DNA from: Puccinia triticina
Taxonomy: Eukaryota; Basidiomycota; Pucciniomycetes; Pucciniales; Pucciniaceae
DNA: 64,000 bases
Direction: 5' to 3'
Assembly: GCF_026914185.1 (NCBI RefSeq)
Contig: NC_070575.1
Location: 4,110,001-4,174,000 of the forward strand
The notes below the pieces were generated by a model that was not told where the DNA came from, ran no database searches, and worked only from the letters and a program-made list of their open reading frames with translations. Below, piece after piece: positions 10,737 to 20,328 of this stretch (its first letter is position 1; the number at the start of each line of letters is the position of its first letter). Both the position numbers and the translations under genes were made by a program.

Positions 10737-12800
10737 GCTGACAGTGCAGATGTTTGAGGGCGCGATTGACGCCGAGGATGACGAGCTTCCAGGCGCGGTC
10801 GAGCGAGTATTCGAGCCGCTTCATCTTCCAGAGCACCCTGAACATGCGCATGTACTTCTCCATGGCGGCGGCGGAGAGGACGACGTCGAGGGGGCGCTCG
10901 GTCTTGTACTCGAGCATGAAGACCTCCCAGCCGGACTCGAGGGGGCTGAGTTCGAGCATGCGGACGTCGAGTCTGTTGAGCAGGAGGCGCTCGTCGCTGG
11001 TAGCTCTGATGGCGGACTCGAGGGTGGCGGTGAGGTTGTGGCGGTAGAGGGTGTTGGCGGGCCTGTTGAGGCTGGGGCCGAGGGAGTCGATGAGCAGACT
11101 GATGAAGTCCCCCCGGCCGAGCAGCAGATAGTCCTTGACGGCCTTGAAGTGGTCGAGCAGCTTGAGCTTGATGAAGAAGATGTTGAAGAGACGCCGGGTG
11201 GCGATGGCGTAGGTGGATTCGATCGTCTGCTGTAGCCCGGCGATGTCCTTGTAGTGCAGCGAGGCCTTGGAAGAGGCTTGGGAGATGTTCAGACGGGTCT
11301 GGTGCCACTCGTAGTCCCCGCAGGAGTGTCTGATGAAGTTCAAGGATTTGCCCGTCGAGAATATCTAGAGTGGAGTTAGTTAAGATTAGTTAGTTTTTTT
11401 ATTTAAGTTGGTTAGTTATTTATTTGGTTAGTTATTTATTTAAGTTGGTTAGTTATTTATTTAAGTTGGTTAGTTATTTATTTAAGTTGGTTAGTTATTT
11501 ATTTCGTTAGTTATTTATTTGTTTATTTAAGTTGATTATTTATTTATTTATTGATTCAAGTTGGTTATTTAAGTCAGTGAAGTGGTACCTTGCGTGCAAA
11601 GCCTTCGCTGATGAAGCTCGGGACCATCTCCTTGCGGAAGCTGAATTTGTTCTGCCAGACGTTCCAGCCGTCGGCCGGGCAGTGGTGATCGGGGGCGTAG
11701 GCGGTGTTCCTGGCGATGAAGAACTCCTGAGCGGGGTCGAGCAGTTCGCCGTGGCAGATCCAGCTGACGAGGGTGTTGAACCAGGGGACGGAGACCTTGT
11801 CGAGCAGGTTGGAGGTGAAGAGGTGGACGAGGGGGTCGCCGTGGTGGGTGTAGGAGTGGAGCACGGAGATCATCTGCCCCCCACGGGTGTGCTTGGTGGC
11901 GGAGATGAGTGCGGCGGCCATCCTGAGCCTGAGGACGGTGGGGGCGAGGTGGAGGAGGAGTGCCTTGGCGGAGAGGGTGGTGGTGGTCGGCTGGGCGGTT
12001 AGGTGGGACTGGATGATGGCGATGGCGCGGTAGTAGAGGGCGAGTTCCTCGGTGAGTGCGAAGGCGAAGGCCTGCTGGACGGTGCCCGGGGTGCTGGTGC
12101 TCTCCGGCGGGGGCGGGTGGTCGGTGGCGGCGCGGATCTTGGTGTAGAGCCAGCCGAGCTCGGAGAGCTTGAGGAGGAGGTCCCGCTGGGGGAGGGGGAT
12201 GATGAGCTGGCGGTCGGCGGGCTCGAGGAAGCCGATCCCGCCCTCCTCCCAGCTCTCGTCGTGGGGGTTGGAGGCCTTGAAGTGGATGTGCCGGCCGTCG
12301 ATGCCCTGGAGCAGGTAGACCATGTCCCTGAGCAGGAGGTGTTCGGGCAGATGGGCGGGGAAGCCATGCTGGGCGCGGTACAGCCTGAGCTTGTGGGCGG
12401 CGGATGGGCGGGCGGGGTCTGGCTGGGGCAGGGCGTCGAGGGTGGGTGGTGGTGGTGGTGGTGGTGGTGGTGGTTGTTGGTGGTTCGTGAGTGCGAGTAG
12501 GAATGTGAGGATGGCTGGTTTTTCGCGTGGGAGGGGGAGGGGGCTGAGTCGGGTGAGGAGGGAGGTGAAGTGCTGGTGGCTGCTGGGAGGGACTGGAGTG
12601 TTTCTTGTGTGAGTATGGTTCTGGGTTTAGTCTTTTTTTGGTTTTTTTTTGTGCTTACGCTGTTTTGTGATCTGCTGGATGATGTCTGCTGGGGCTGGCT
12701 GTGCTGGTTCGGCGAGTGTGCGCTGGTGGTGCTCGGCCTGGGCGGTCTGGCCGGGGGCGGTGCGCCGGATGAGCTCGAGGAGTGCCTTGGGGGTGGCCAT
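9603..12800 (-). CDS. Gamma-tubulin complex component 3 (GCP3 / Spc98 homologue)
   Basis: Core subunit of the gamma-tubulin complex that nucleates microtubules at spindle pole bodies. The eight-exon minus-strand model is 12800..12659, 12592..11589, 11364..10743, 10662..10430, 10365..10303, 10218..10144, 10081..9883, 9817..9603, giving 850 aa with every phase closing. The N-terminal GRIP1 half shows LRDMVYLLQGIDGRHIHFK and later YTHHGDPLVHLF and ISEGFARK. The GRIP2 half shows TGKSLNFIRHSCGD, LGRGDFISLLIDSLGP, RPANTLYRHNLTATLE, RLDVRMLE and CGWQEFEKKL, ending with KFLAVRLNFSLFY. RPANTLYRHNLT matches GCP3 rather than GCP2. A polyproline run (nine Pro, 12449-12480) sits in the N-terminal linker. 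Intron 2 carries an AT-rich tandem repeat. The donor after exon 5 (GTCCGT) is weak and followed by a 22-base C run on the coding strand. Confidence 0.94.
10275..10296. repeat. 22-bp poly-G/C homopolymer inside a GCP3 intron
   Basis: An uninterrupted run of 22 G on the + strand (C on the coding strand) in the 84-bp fifth intron of the GCP3 gene, a few bases after the donor. It could act as a polypyrimidine-like tract and is a likely length-variable site. Confidence 0.9.
11385..11575. repeat. AT-rich tandem repeat in GCP3 intron 2
   Basis: Repeats of a roughly 25-bp unit, TTAGTTATTTATTTAAGTTGG, with drift to TTTATTTATT, fill almost the whole 224-bp second intron (11365-11588) of the GCP3 gene. 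It sits in an otherwise GC-rich gene. Confidence 0.85.
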
Positions 12801-12845
12801 GATGAGCAAAAGTGGGCAGTACTCTTCAGGAAGAAGAAGAAGAAG
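12801..12845. promoter_or_regulatory. Shared 45-bp interval between two divergent start codons
   Basis: The GCP3 ATG (minus, 12798-12800) and the 110-aa gene ATG (plus, 12846-12848) are separated by only 45 bp, including a GAAGAAGAAGAAGAAG purine run. The two transcripts must overlap at their 5' ends, or each must start inside the other gene's coding region, so the promoters are shared or overlapping. Confidence 0.6.
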
Positions 12846-13234
12846 ATGGAGCCCACCCCGCCCAGCAGCGAGCTCGCCAGCCAGCTCGACCAGCTCAGCC
12901 AGCTCGCAGCCACCGCCTTCGAGCAGATGTAAGCCAACCACCCCACTTCGACACAACCTCACACTGACAACACCCTGCACACAGCCAGCACAGCTACACC
13001 TCACAACACCCCCCGCTCCACACCCTCCTCCGCCTGCGCGAACAGCTCCGAGCATTCCACGCCCAGCTCAGAACCAGCGGCCTCGGCGCACTCCCCCGCA
13101 CCCCACCAACACCAACATCCACTGATCACCAGCTCCAGCAGGACTTCCAGGCACTCTACCACCAGCGCCAGAACCAGCGCCAGGCCGCAGCCATCGTCCT
13201 CGCCGTCATCCCCCAAACCCAGGAGTCACAATAA
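12846..13234 (+). CDS. Small coiled-coil-like protein, 110 aa, unknown
   Basis: The model is join(12846..12928, 12985..13234), with donor GTAAGC, acceptor CACACAG, 56-bp intron and phase 2. The product is 110 aa with no signal peptide. Its N-terminal heptad-like run (ELASQLDQLSQLAATAFEQI) and a Gln-rich C-terminal helix (around HQRQNQRQAAAIVLAVIP) suggest a helical bundle or a coiled-coil subunit of a complex. Size and composition resemble small Mediator or kinetochore subunits, but I see no diagnostic motif, so no function is given. It lies head to head with GCP3 (45 bp) and tail to tail with the glutaredoxin gene (30 bp between stops). Codon use is GC-rich like both neighbours, supporting a genuine gene. 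Confidence 0.7.
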
Positions 13235-13264
13235 GATAATAGCTTGCTGCAATAGAGATCATCA

Positions 13265-13932
13265 TCACGCTTTCTGCTTCGGCGCCTGTCCGCCCGACCT
13301 CACCCGCCGGTAGTAGTAGCTGCCCAGCCCGCCCAGGATGAGCACAGCCCCGAGGAGCACCAGCGGGCTGCCCCCCTCCTGGCCCATGCCCCTGAACAGT
13401 CGCGAGGGGGGTCTGGCGGATTAAGGCATCAGTCCTCAGCATCTGCAGCAGTACAACTACATATACAAGCTGCCAGACTCACTGCTCGGCCACCAGCGAT
13501 CGCAGCACCCCCGCCTCGTCCAGATGGGCCAGGTCATCCGCACCCCCGATGTGTTTCTGGTGGATAAAGATCTGTGCACCACCCCAGAAAAACATAAATA
13601 GATCAGCAAGAGAGCGGGCCCCAGCCGAATATAGTGTGTCAAGAACACACGTTCGGCACCGTCCGTTGCCCCGTCAGCTCGCCCAGGTACGCCTGCGTCG
13701 CAACCCCCGCCTCACCCATCTCGTCCAGCTCATACACCACCGGCGAGCTGGCCTTGCCCGGGAGCCCGGCCAGCAGCCGCTTCGCACGCCGGCTGTGCGG
13801 ACAGTAGCTCTTCGAATACACCAGGATCGCATGAGCGGCGATCGCTTGCTGCATTAAAACACGACGTCAGTCATCATATCATCATAGTAAACTAGGTAAA
13901 TTACGTACATCCACTTCTTGCTTGACTCCCAT
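13265..13932 (-). CDS. Glutaredoxin with CPHS active site and predicted C-terminal membrane anchor
   Basis: The model on the minus strand is 13932..13909, 13848..13651, 13571..13483, 13412..13265, 152 aa, all phases closing (introns 60, 79 and 64 nt). The glutaredoxin fold is clear: VYSKSYCPHSRRAK (active site about residues 23-26), TGQRTVPNIFI with the cis-Pro, and HIGGADDL, the glutathione-binding GG-D segment. The second active-site Cys is Ser, as in monothiol-type Grx6/Grx7 proteins of the fungal secretory pathway. After the domain a short linker leads to PLVLLGAVLILGGLGSYYY followed by basic residues, a tail-anchor-like hydrophobic segment. Yeast Grx6/7 have their anchor at the N-terminus, so this arrangement is reversed if the last exon is correct. 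The eight-residue first exon is the weakest part. Confidence 0.82.
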
Positions 13933-15145
13933 CCTGTGTGTTATTCGTAGCGTCCAGAACTGGCTGCAGAGTCACACGATGTACTGCGAACCCATCGCTT
14001 CGAGTGTCGTCGGGGACACCAACCGGGGGACTCAGCATCCCCGGCACTCACTACACCCCCCGTATATCATGCAAATATCTGCACTATGTACATATCATCA
14101 TCAGTTTTGATGTTTGCAGAGAACCACAGATACAACAGCACAAGCACTACCATAGTTTACAACAGAATCCCACAGGTGGGGGCCAGAGGCACTTACCTGG
14201 TATGCCTGATGTTGGACCAAGAGCAATGCCCAAAAACATAATTTCCCACATTGTATGTGGCTGGAGCGCTGTAACTGCCATTAAAGATTCCAATTAACGG
14301 CCTGCATCTTGACTATTTTTTAATGCACAGTTTGTATCATAAAAAAGGTGTCTGCCTGCCCTCACTTCATAATAGATTTCAAAACAATCAACTCATGATT
14401 TGTTTTCAATATCACATCCATCACAAGAGAGAAACCAGTAGAAGATAGCCAAGATCCTGCATTGATTCTTAACTCTGAATGTAGAGGATGATTACAGCAC
14501 AAGCACCGTGAAAATCAACCAAACTCTGGCACCAAGATCATGGGAAGCCTTTGGTCTCCCTTGGGAAGGGCATAGGCAAGTCAGAACTTTGATCTGATCT
14601 CCGGATATAAACATTCTTTCAATTTGTGAAGACCAATACTCAACTTCTGGACAATATAGTCTTACAATTAATCAACTCTGTGGAATACATATGTACATGC
14701 TTGTACCCCCTTTGCTCAAACCTCATACATACACAGTTTATCACAAAAATTTCATGCTCCACACAGAACATGGATCAAACTGATGTACATACAACTTTGT
14801 CTCCCAAACAGTAAAGCCCCAGGTATGTATGTAAGCATGTATACTTTGATCAAACACCTTTTGTCACTACCAGTATAGGTAAGGTGCCTTGACAAAACAC
14901 ATTGGCTTTGTATTTCTGCTTGTTCTGGATCCATCAGCAGTACATGACATATCTTCAGAATGGGTATTTTTCAGCTTGGCTTGCACAGATGGACTTGTTG
15001 ATACATCCAAGTATCATACAGATTTTCAAGTAAATGTAGACTTGCCAAAGCATAGTTTTTTAACTAAGAGATCAGTGTGGATTCCAAATTGGAGATATCA
15101 GTAATCCTACCACTTCTTTGTTTTCACTTGGTCAATTCACAATTC
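13933..15145. other. Intergenic region
   Basis: No supported gene. The first 150 bp is GC-richer and may be the glutaredoxin leader. The rest is AT-rich and includes the presumed promoter of the secreted protein at 15146. Confidence 0.5.
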
Positions 15146-17065
15146 ATGATCATGGGAAAATTCAAAGCTTTAATCTTTACACCATATTATTTGATGATTC
15201 CCAACCAAGCACAGATGATAGAAAGATTTCATTCAGCTGAATCACCCAGATTGAACACAGATTGGAGCACAGATGGTCATTTGAACAACCCCTTTAATTT
15301 TGATGATCATGTGAACAACCCCTTGGATTTAGATTACTACTTAAGTCAACCTCTAGATTTAGACAGTTTAAATTTAAACAGGCTCTTGGATTCCAACACG
15401 CCTGACCAATCTCTCAATCAACTTCCCCAATCATCTTTACCAAATTTCAGCTTTGGAGATATCCATCAAGAAGAAACACATGGGATTCCTCCCCATCAGA
15501 TCTTGCCCAGCGGATATACTTCCAGCACACATGAATTTCCCACCCTGTATCTTGATCAGGAACACAGCCAGCTGCTTCCTAACCAACATAATTCCAATGA
15601 ACTCCAAATCCCTAATGATCATCAATTTACTCAGCCATCAACTTACAAAGTGAATGATCTGACTTCAGCACAGAAAGAGATCCTATTCTCACCACAGAAA
15701 ATGGATTGGGTGCCCAAGAAAGATGACAAGGAGGATAGATCTGAGATCACAGGAGAAACTAGCTCAGCTAGGCACAATGATCAGGTGTATCAAACAAATC
15801 ATGATGGTCAAACAATTAACTTAGGCCCAGATGAAATTTCACACAACACAGAAGAAGAGCTCAGAAATCTATTGAACTCCAGATTATTTGGCTTGACACA
15901 CTTGAATGATCCCAGAGGATTACAAGCAGAAAACTACAAAGAGAAATCAGCTGCAGATTATTTTACCAACTACATTAATTCTAATTCAGTCGATGGATCC
16001 CAATTTCAGCCCAAGAAACTTTTCTGGATATCAATAAAAGAGGCAAAGGAATTCCTGATCAAAGCTGATTGGGTTGGCCATTTTACTGGAGATCGGATTC
16101 CGCAAGCAGAAAGGCGAGCACTTGGGAAACTCCTGTTGAAATTATCAATACAGAAACTGGATTTGAATGACTATCCTATCTACAGAAACAACATCATGAT
16201 TAAATTCAGAAATCAACTTCAATCATGGATGTTCTCAGAAACAAAAATCAAAGACTACAGTGATTTGGATCCAGCTAAACTTATAGATAGATGTAATCAA
16301 ATCCTCACATATGTTGCAAATGTAACCAGAATATCCTCATTTCTCCTTATCAACTATATATACTTATTTGGAGAGCGTACTGATGATATATTGAAGAAGG
16401 AGGACGTGAATAGGGTCTTGAATTTCCTGAAACATCTTTGGGAATCAAACAAAAATTGCAAATCACTTAACAGAGTGAAATATGCTTACATAAGAAGGAT
16501 GAAAGATTTAACTTCCCCAGATGCTGAAATACCTAGAAGCTTGGAGAAAGGCTCTTCTCTGTGGTATTTGACTGCAAGGTCTATTGTCAGATATTGGATC
16601 AAGAACAGTAAGGGTCAAAAAGGAATGATCCATCTGAAATGTAACAGGGGTAGTGGTTTCAAATACCAAGCTATGTTTGAGCTTATACGCAATCATCCCA
16701 GCCTTCAAGTGGATCCAAGTTTTGCAAAAAAAAGAACACGGATTGACCCCAGTCTTTCTCAATTCCTTTTCCCCAAAAACTTCAACATTTATAAGCCTGG
16801 ATGTCAAGGAAACCCAACAAGTGAAGAAGCCTGGGGAAGCAAGAGTCCCCAGCTTCAAGTAGATACCAGTTCTGAACAAGAAAGCATGGAGATTGAGCCT
16901 CCGCTCCCTGAACTCCCTGCTCCCAGCTACCCCAATAATCCCAAGAACCATGGAGAGCAAGAAAAACCAAGGGGAAATCACCAAAAATCAGAAATCTCAA
17001 ACACACTAGCTGAAGTTGAAAAATCAAGGAATATATTCATTATGGATAGCTTCAGTGCCAATTAA
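15146..17065 (+). CDS. Large predicted secreted protein, paralogue A of a rust-type family
   Basis: A single-exon frame of 639 aa. The start is the ATG at 15146: upstream in-frame sequence begins only with non-ATG codons, and the paralogue at 20329 starts at the same point. The N-terminus MIMGKFKALIFTPYYLMIPN-QAQ is a likely signal peptide. An Asn/Asp/Pro-rich low-complexity region follows (LNNPFNFDDH, LDLDYYLSQPLDLD). A conserved C-terminal domain from about residue 290 contains FWIS, ALGKLLLKLSIQKLDLNDYP, NVTRISSFLLINYIYLFGE and VLNFLKHLWE. These blocks are shared almost position by position with the gene at 20329, so the two are duplicates. The tail (last ~110 aa) is Pro/Glu/Ser-rich. I know no domain for the conserved block. 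Secretion is predicted; a role in the host interaction is inference. Confidence 0.8.
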   Translation: MIMGKFKALIFTPYYLMIPNQAQMIERFHSAESPRLNTDWSTDGHLNNPFNFDDHVNNPLDLDYYLSQPLDLDSLNLNRLLDSNTPDQSLNQLPQSSLPNFSFGDIHQEETHGIPPHQILPSGYTSSTHEFPTLYLDQEHSQLLPNQHNSNELQIPNDHQFTQPSTYKVNDLTSAQKEILFSPQKMDWVPKKDDKEDRSEITGETSSARHNDQVYQTNHDGQTINLGPDEISHNTEEELRNLLNSRLFGLTHLNDPRGLQAENYKEKSAADYFTNYINSNSVDGSQFQPKKLFWISIKEAKEFLIKADWVGHFTGDRIPQAERRALGKLLLKLSIQKLDLNDYPIYRNNIMIKFRNQLQSWMFSETKIKDYSDLDPAKLIDRCNQILTYVANVTRISSFLLINYIYLFGERTDDILKKEDVNRVLNFLKHLWESNKNCKSLNRVKYAYIRRMKDLTSPDAEIPRSLEKGSSLWYLTARSIVRYWIKNSKGQKGMIHLKCNRGSGFKYQAMFELIRNHPSLQVDPSFAKKRTRIDPSLSQFLFPKNFNIYKPGCQGNPTSEEAWGSKSPQLQVDTSSEQESMEIEPPLPELPAPSYPNNPKNHGEQEKPRGNHQKSEISNTLAEVEKSRNIFIMDSFSAN

Positions 17066-17549
17066 AATTTTGATTCAAAGATTGTCCCAGGTTGGATTTT
17101 CTCCTTGAATTTTACTAATTATTGGACACCACTATCCAGGTCAATCCAGATCCCTGTTAACTTAAATAGATTTCAGACTACCAGACACACATAACTTGTC
17201 TTGCTTTTTTAAGCTATCTGGAGAGCTTTTCAATTGCTTGATTGTGCAATTAAAAGAGAATCAGCTTCAACATTACTTTTCTGTTCTCTCTTCTTAAGCC
17301 ATATCCTTCCACTCATGCAGACATAGACATCCTGAGTGTTTCCAGACTAGTTTTTTTGCATTCTACCTGGTACATCTCAGCCACCAGGAAAATAAAATAG
17401 TCAGTTGATGAAAAGTGACATTACACCAGCTCCAGCCAGCTACCCACCATCTATCCAATATCTATCGACTATCTACCCCAATCTCCCAACCATCTCCTCA
17501 ACTTCCAAAATTTACCAAGGAAGTCCTGTTCATTTTTTGATGAGCCCAA
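17066..17549. other. Intergenic region downstream of paralogue A
   Basis: AT-rich 3' flank. No gene seen. The section from about 17400 has open reading potential rich in Pro/Ser, which merges into the minisatellite that follows. Confidence 0.5.
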
Positions 17550-18115
17550 CTGATCCTCAGTTCTGTCCAGCTGATACTCAGCTTTGGTACCCAGCTCATA
17601 CTCAGCTTTTCTGCCCAGCTCATACTCATCTTTTTCACGCAGCTCACTCTCAGAATTGGAATAAAGCCTTTTGACCAGTCCTTTCTCAGGTGATGCTCAG
17701 CTTTGTACTAGTCCTGGCGCAGCTGATGCTCAGATTTGTACCAGTCCTTGCTCAGCCTTCTGATATTCCTGTCCCAGCTGATGCTAAGCTTTGGCCCAGT
17801 CCTGGGACAGCTGGCCAGCAGATGCTCAGCTTGCTGAGTATCAGCTGATCCAGGCCAGGTAAAAAGATGGGAATCAGCTTGGACAGGATCAGAGCTGAAA
17901 ATCAGCTAGGCTAGGGCCAAAGATGAGCATCAGCTGAGCCACAGCCAAGGCTGAGCATCAGCTGTGCCAGGGCCAAAGATGATCATCAGGTGGCCAGTTC
18001 CAAAGCTGAGAATCAGCTGGGCCAGGAGAAAAACTGAGCATCAGCTGAGCCAGGGTAAAAGTTGAGCATCAGCTGGGCCAGGGCCAAAGCTGAGCATCAT
18101 CTGATTTTTTCATAT
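17550..18115. repeat. Foldback minisatellite with complementary arms
   Basis: From 17550 to about 17860 degenerate copies of CAGCTGATGCTCAGCTTTG-CCCAGTCC run in one orientation. From about 17870 to 18115 copies of the complementary unit GAGCATCAGCTG-GCCAGGGCCAAAG run in the other. Unit length is about 22-30 bp. The two blocks can pair to form a long imperfect hairpin. No coding role is apparent. Confidence 0.8.
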
Positions 18116-19090
18116 TGAGTGCTTTGATCCTGACACCTATCATGTGAGCCCCAGATGTGCTGGTGGAGAGGAGCAGCATTGGAGCAGTGTTGGAGCTGAA
18201 AACAAAGCTGTGTCATTTCACTTGCCATCAAGTGACTACTTTTTTTTCCTGGTGAGCTTTTATGTGATTTTTAAACTGGCACTCCTACAGGGCCAATCTT
18301 TTTACAATTAATGTTAGCTGACAGTATTATAAGGAAACAACTGCAAGATTTCTGTCAGAAATTGAGTGGTTTTAAGCTGTAAGCTGGATCTTGATGATAT
18401 TTAATTCCTAAGAAGAGATCATCCAGTGGACCAGCTTGGCCAATGGTTGTACATGACATCCCTTTGTGTCAGGTATCTGTGCACGGGTCCGGGTATGTAG
18501 ATCTTGACCAAAAATGGCAAAGTTTATACTTCCTTGGGTCCATGCAGGTTCCTGTGGATGCACAATCTTGCACAAAGTTGATGGCTGGGAGGAAATTCTT
18601 TCCAGTTTTTTTTGCAGCACAACAGAGGCGTACATTCCACTAAACTGTGTCACATCCCAATTTATGAATCAGGTAAGATGGGTGCAGCCCGCGTGGTTTA
18701 GGGTAGTGTTGGCCTGTCAGGGAAGCAAGATGTGGCAGTTTTGATCATCAACAACCATTGCTTACACCAATGATCCTGGCAAAACCCCAACTAACAATTT
18801 TGCAGGAGTGACATAACAAGGATGAAATTTTGGGCCTACCTGCCCATCCAGTTGCTCAGGTCCATTTTAAGCCTTTTCAAAGCAAAGGCACCTGGAGAGG
18901 GAATCCTATACATTCTTACCCTGGGTTTACCTATTTGATTACAACAAATACAAAGAAAGGGAAGAGGACTACATCTCCTCCATCCCCCTACCCATACCCG
19001 GGGAGCTTGAGAAGGAGAAGATAATTCTGGTATCCTCAAAACATACCCAGAACATTTTCTCAGTTGATGGCGCCACTTCCAGTCACATGC
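18116..19090. other. Intergenic region
   Basis: No gene with supporting structure. Short open frames near 18408-18744 and 18830-19024 lack motifs. Confidence 0.45.
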
Positions 19091-19099
19091 AGAAAAAGA

Positions 19100-19695
19100 C
19101 GAACTTAACTAAGTCCCTTGAGACTTTGGTGCTGAACTCACGAAGTGAGCCTCTGTCAGGAGGGACTTGGACCCTACCTCCCCAAACTTGCACAGCAAGA
19201 TTGGGTTTTGGGTGCACTATGTACATCAGTTCTACTGGTCATCTCCTGTAAACTTTTGTGTAATTATCAGCTTGTTGGAAGAAGGAGGTGCAGGAGAAAA
19301 TAGTAGTGTTTTTTCCAGTTCAAATGATATTCAACATGTGTAAGTATAGAAAGACCTATGGAATCTGAGTTGGTGAGCACAGACCCATTCAGTGCAAAAT
19401 CCAATGTTGCAGTGTTATTGAGATTTTTTTCTGGAGTGGAAGGAGTTTTGTGAAATGACTCAAATTATGTAGGTAGGTTGGATGGGCATATGCCAGCCTT
19501 CAACCTCAGAAATTTCATTCCAAAAATTTTTGTTGTGGCAAGGAATTATAGAGGTTTGAATATTCCACCCAGCCAAACTTAGATTCTTGGCACGCCAAAA
19601 AGGGGCAATAGCGCGCAAGTCCCTCCTGCCAAGGGCTATCGGAGGCTTGCTTTGCAAGACCAGACGCCAGCAGCGAGGGACTTGGGTTAAGTTTG
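19100..19695. mobile_element. MULE-like non-autonomous TIR element, copy 2
   Basis: The left end is CGAACTTAACTAAGTCCCTT. The right end read as reverse complement is CAAACTTAACCCAAGTCCCT. Both arms carry the GAAG/GCAAAGC-type palindromic core and the CAGGAGGGACTT block. A perfect 9-bp duplication AGAAAAAGA occurs at 19091-19099 and 19696-19704. The right arm is closely similar for over 100 bp to copy 1 (shared TTGGCACGCCAAAAAGGGGC and GCCAAGGGCTATCGG). No coding capacity. Confidence 0.85.
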
Positions 19696-19704
19696 AGAAA
19701 AAGA

Positions 19705-20328
19705 GAACTGGCAGTGGGGGGAGCCTTCAGCTGAACATGAAAAATTCCCAAAAAACCAGGAAAAACTTGGGAGAAAGAGAAGATATTAGGTGTAGTAGAT
19801 AACCCTGATACAACCCTTGATTACCGGGAGTGGTGTTTTTTTACAAAAAGGGAATTAACCATGGTACATGCCTCAAAGTGATAATCCCAAAGTAGAATCC
19901 CTTCAGGGTCTCTGTCTCACAGAGGGAGTTCACTTAGCATAGAGGACTTTATGTCCTCCGGAAGGGAAGAGACTTTTGCTAAGCTTACATGCAGAGATGC
20001 AAAGTTTTAGGGCACCCAGGGGCTGATGCAGGTTCCATAAATTAGATTGAGGAGGACTGACATAAAGGACATCTTTCAGGGGTTCTTACATGTCTTCATC
20101 ACTTTTTGATACAATCAATAGTATCAGACAAATTTCCAGGCTTCTAATTAGCCAGGTACAATTTATCAAACCTCTTGAGAATTTCCAGACTGCCAAACAT
20201 GTTTCATGATGTTTCATGATGTTTCATGATGCCCACTATATTCCTATACTAATGCACATGGGAACATCCTACAGACCTACCTCTTCTCATATCTCACATA
20301 TATATCCCAATTTTCAAATTCCTCATTG
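19705..20328. other. Upstream region of paralogue B
   Basis: No gene. Contains a short GATGTTTCAT triplication near 20206-20231 and the presumed promoter of the secreted protein gene at 20329. Confidence 0.5.

Noticed and set aside
11999..12946. 315-aa minus-strand frame rich in Ser/Pro/His
   Set aside because: It overlaps GCP3 exons 1-2 in the wrong frame, and the matching GCP3 frame carries family motifs.
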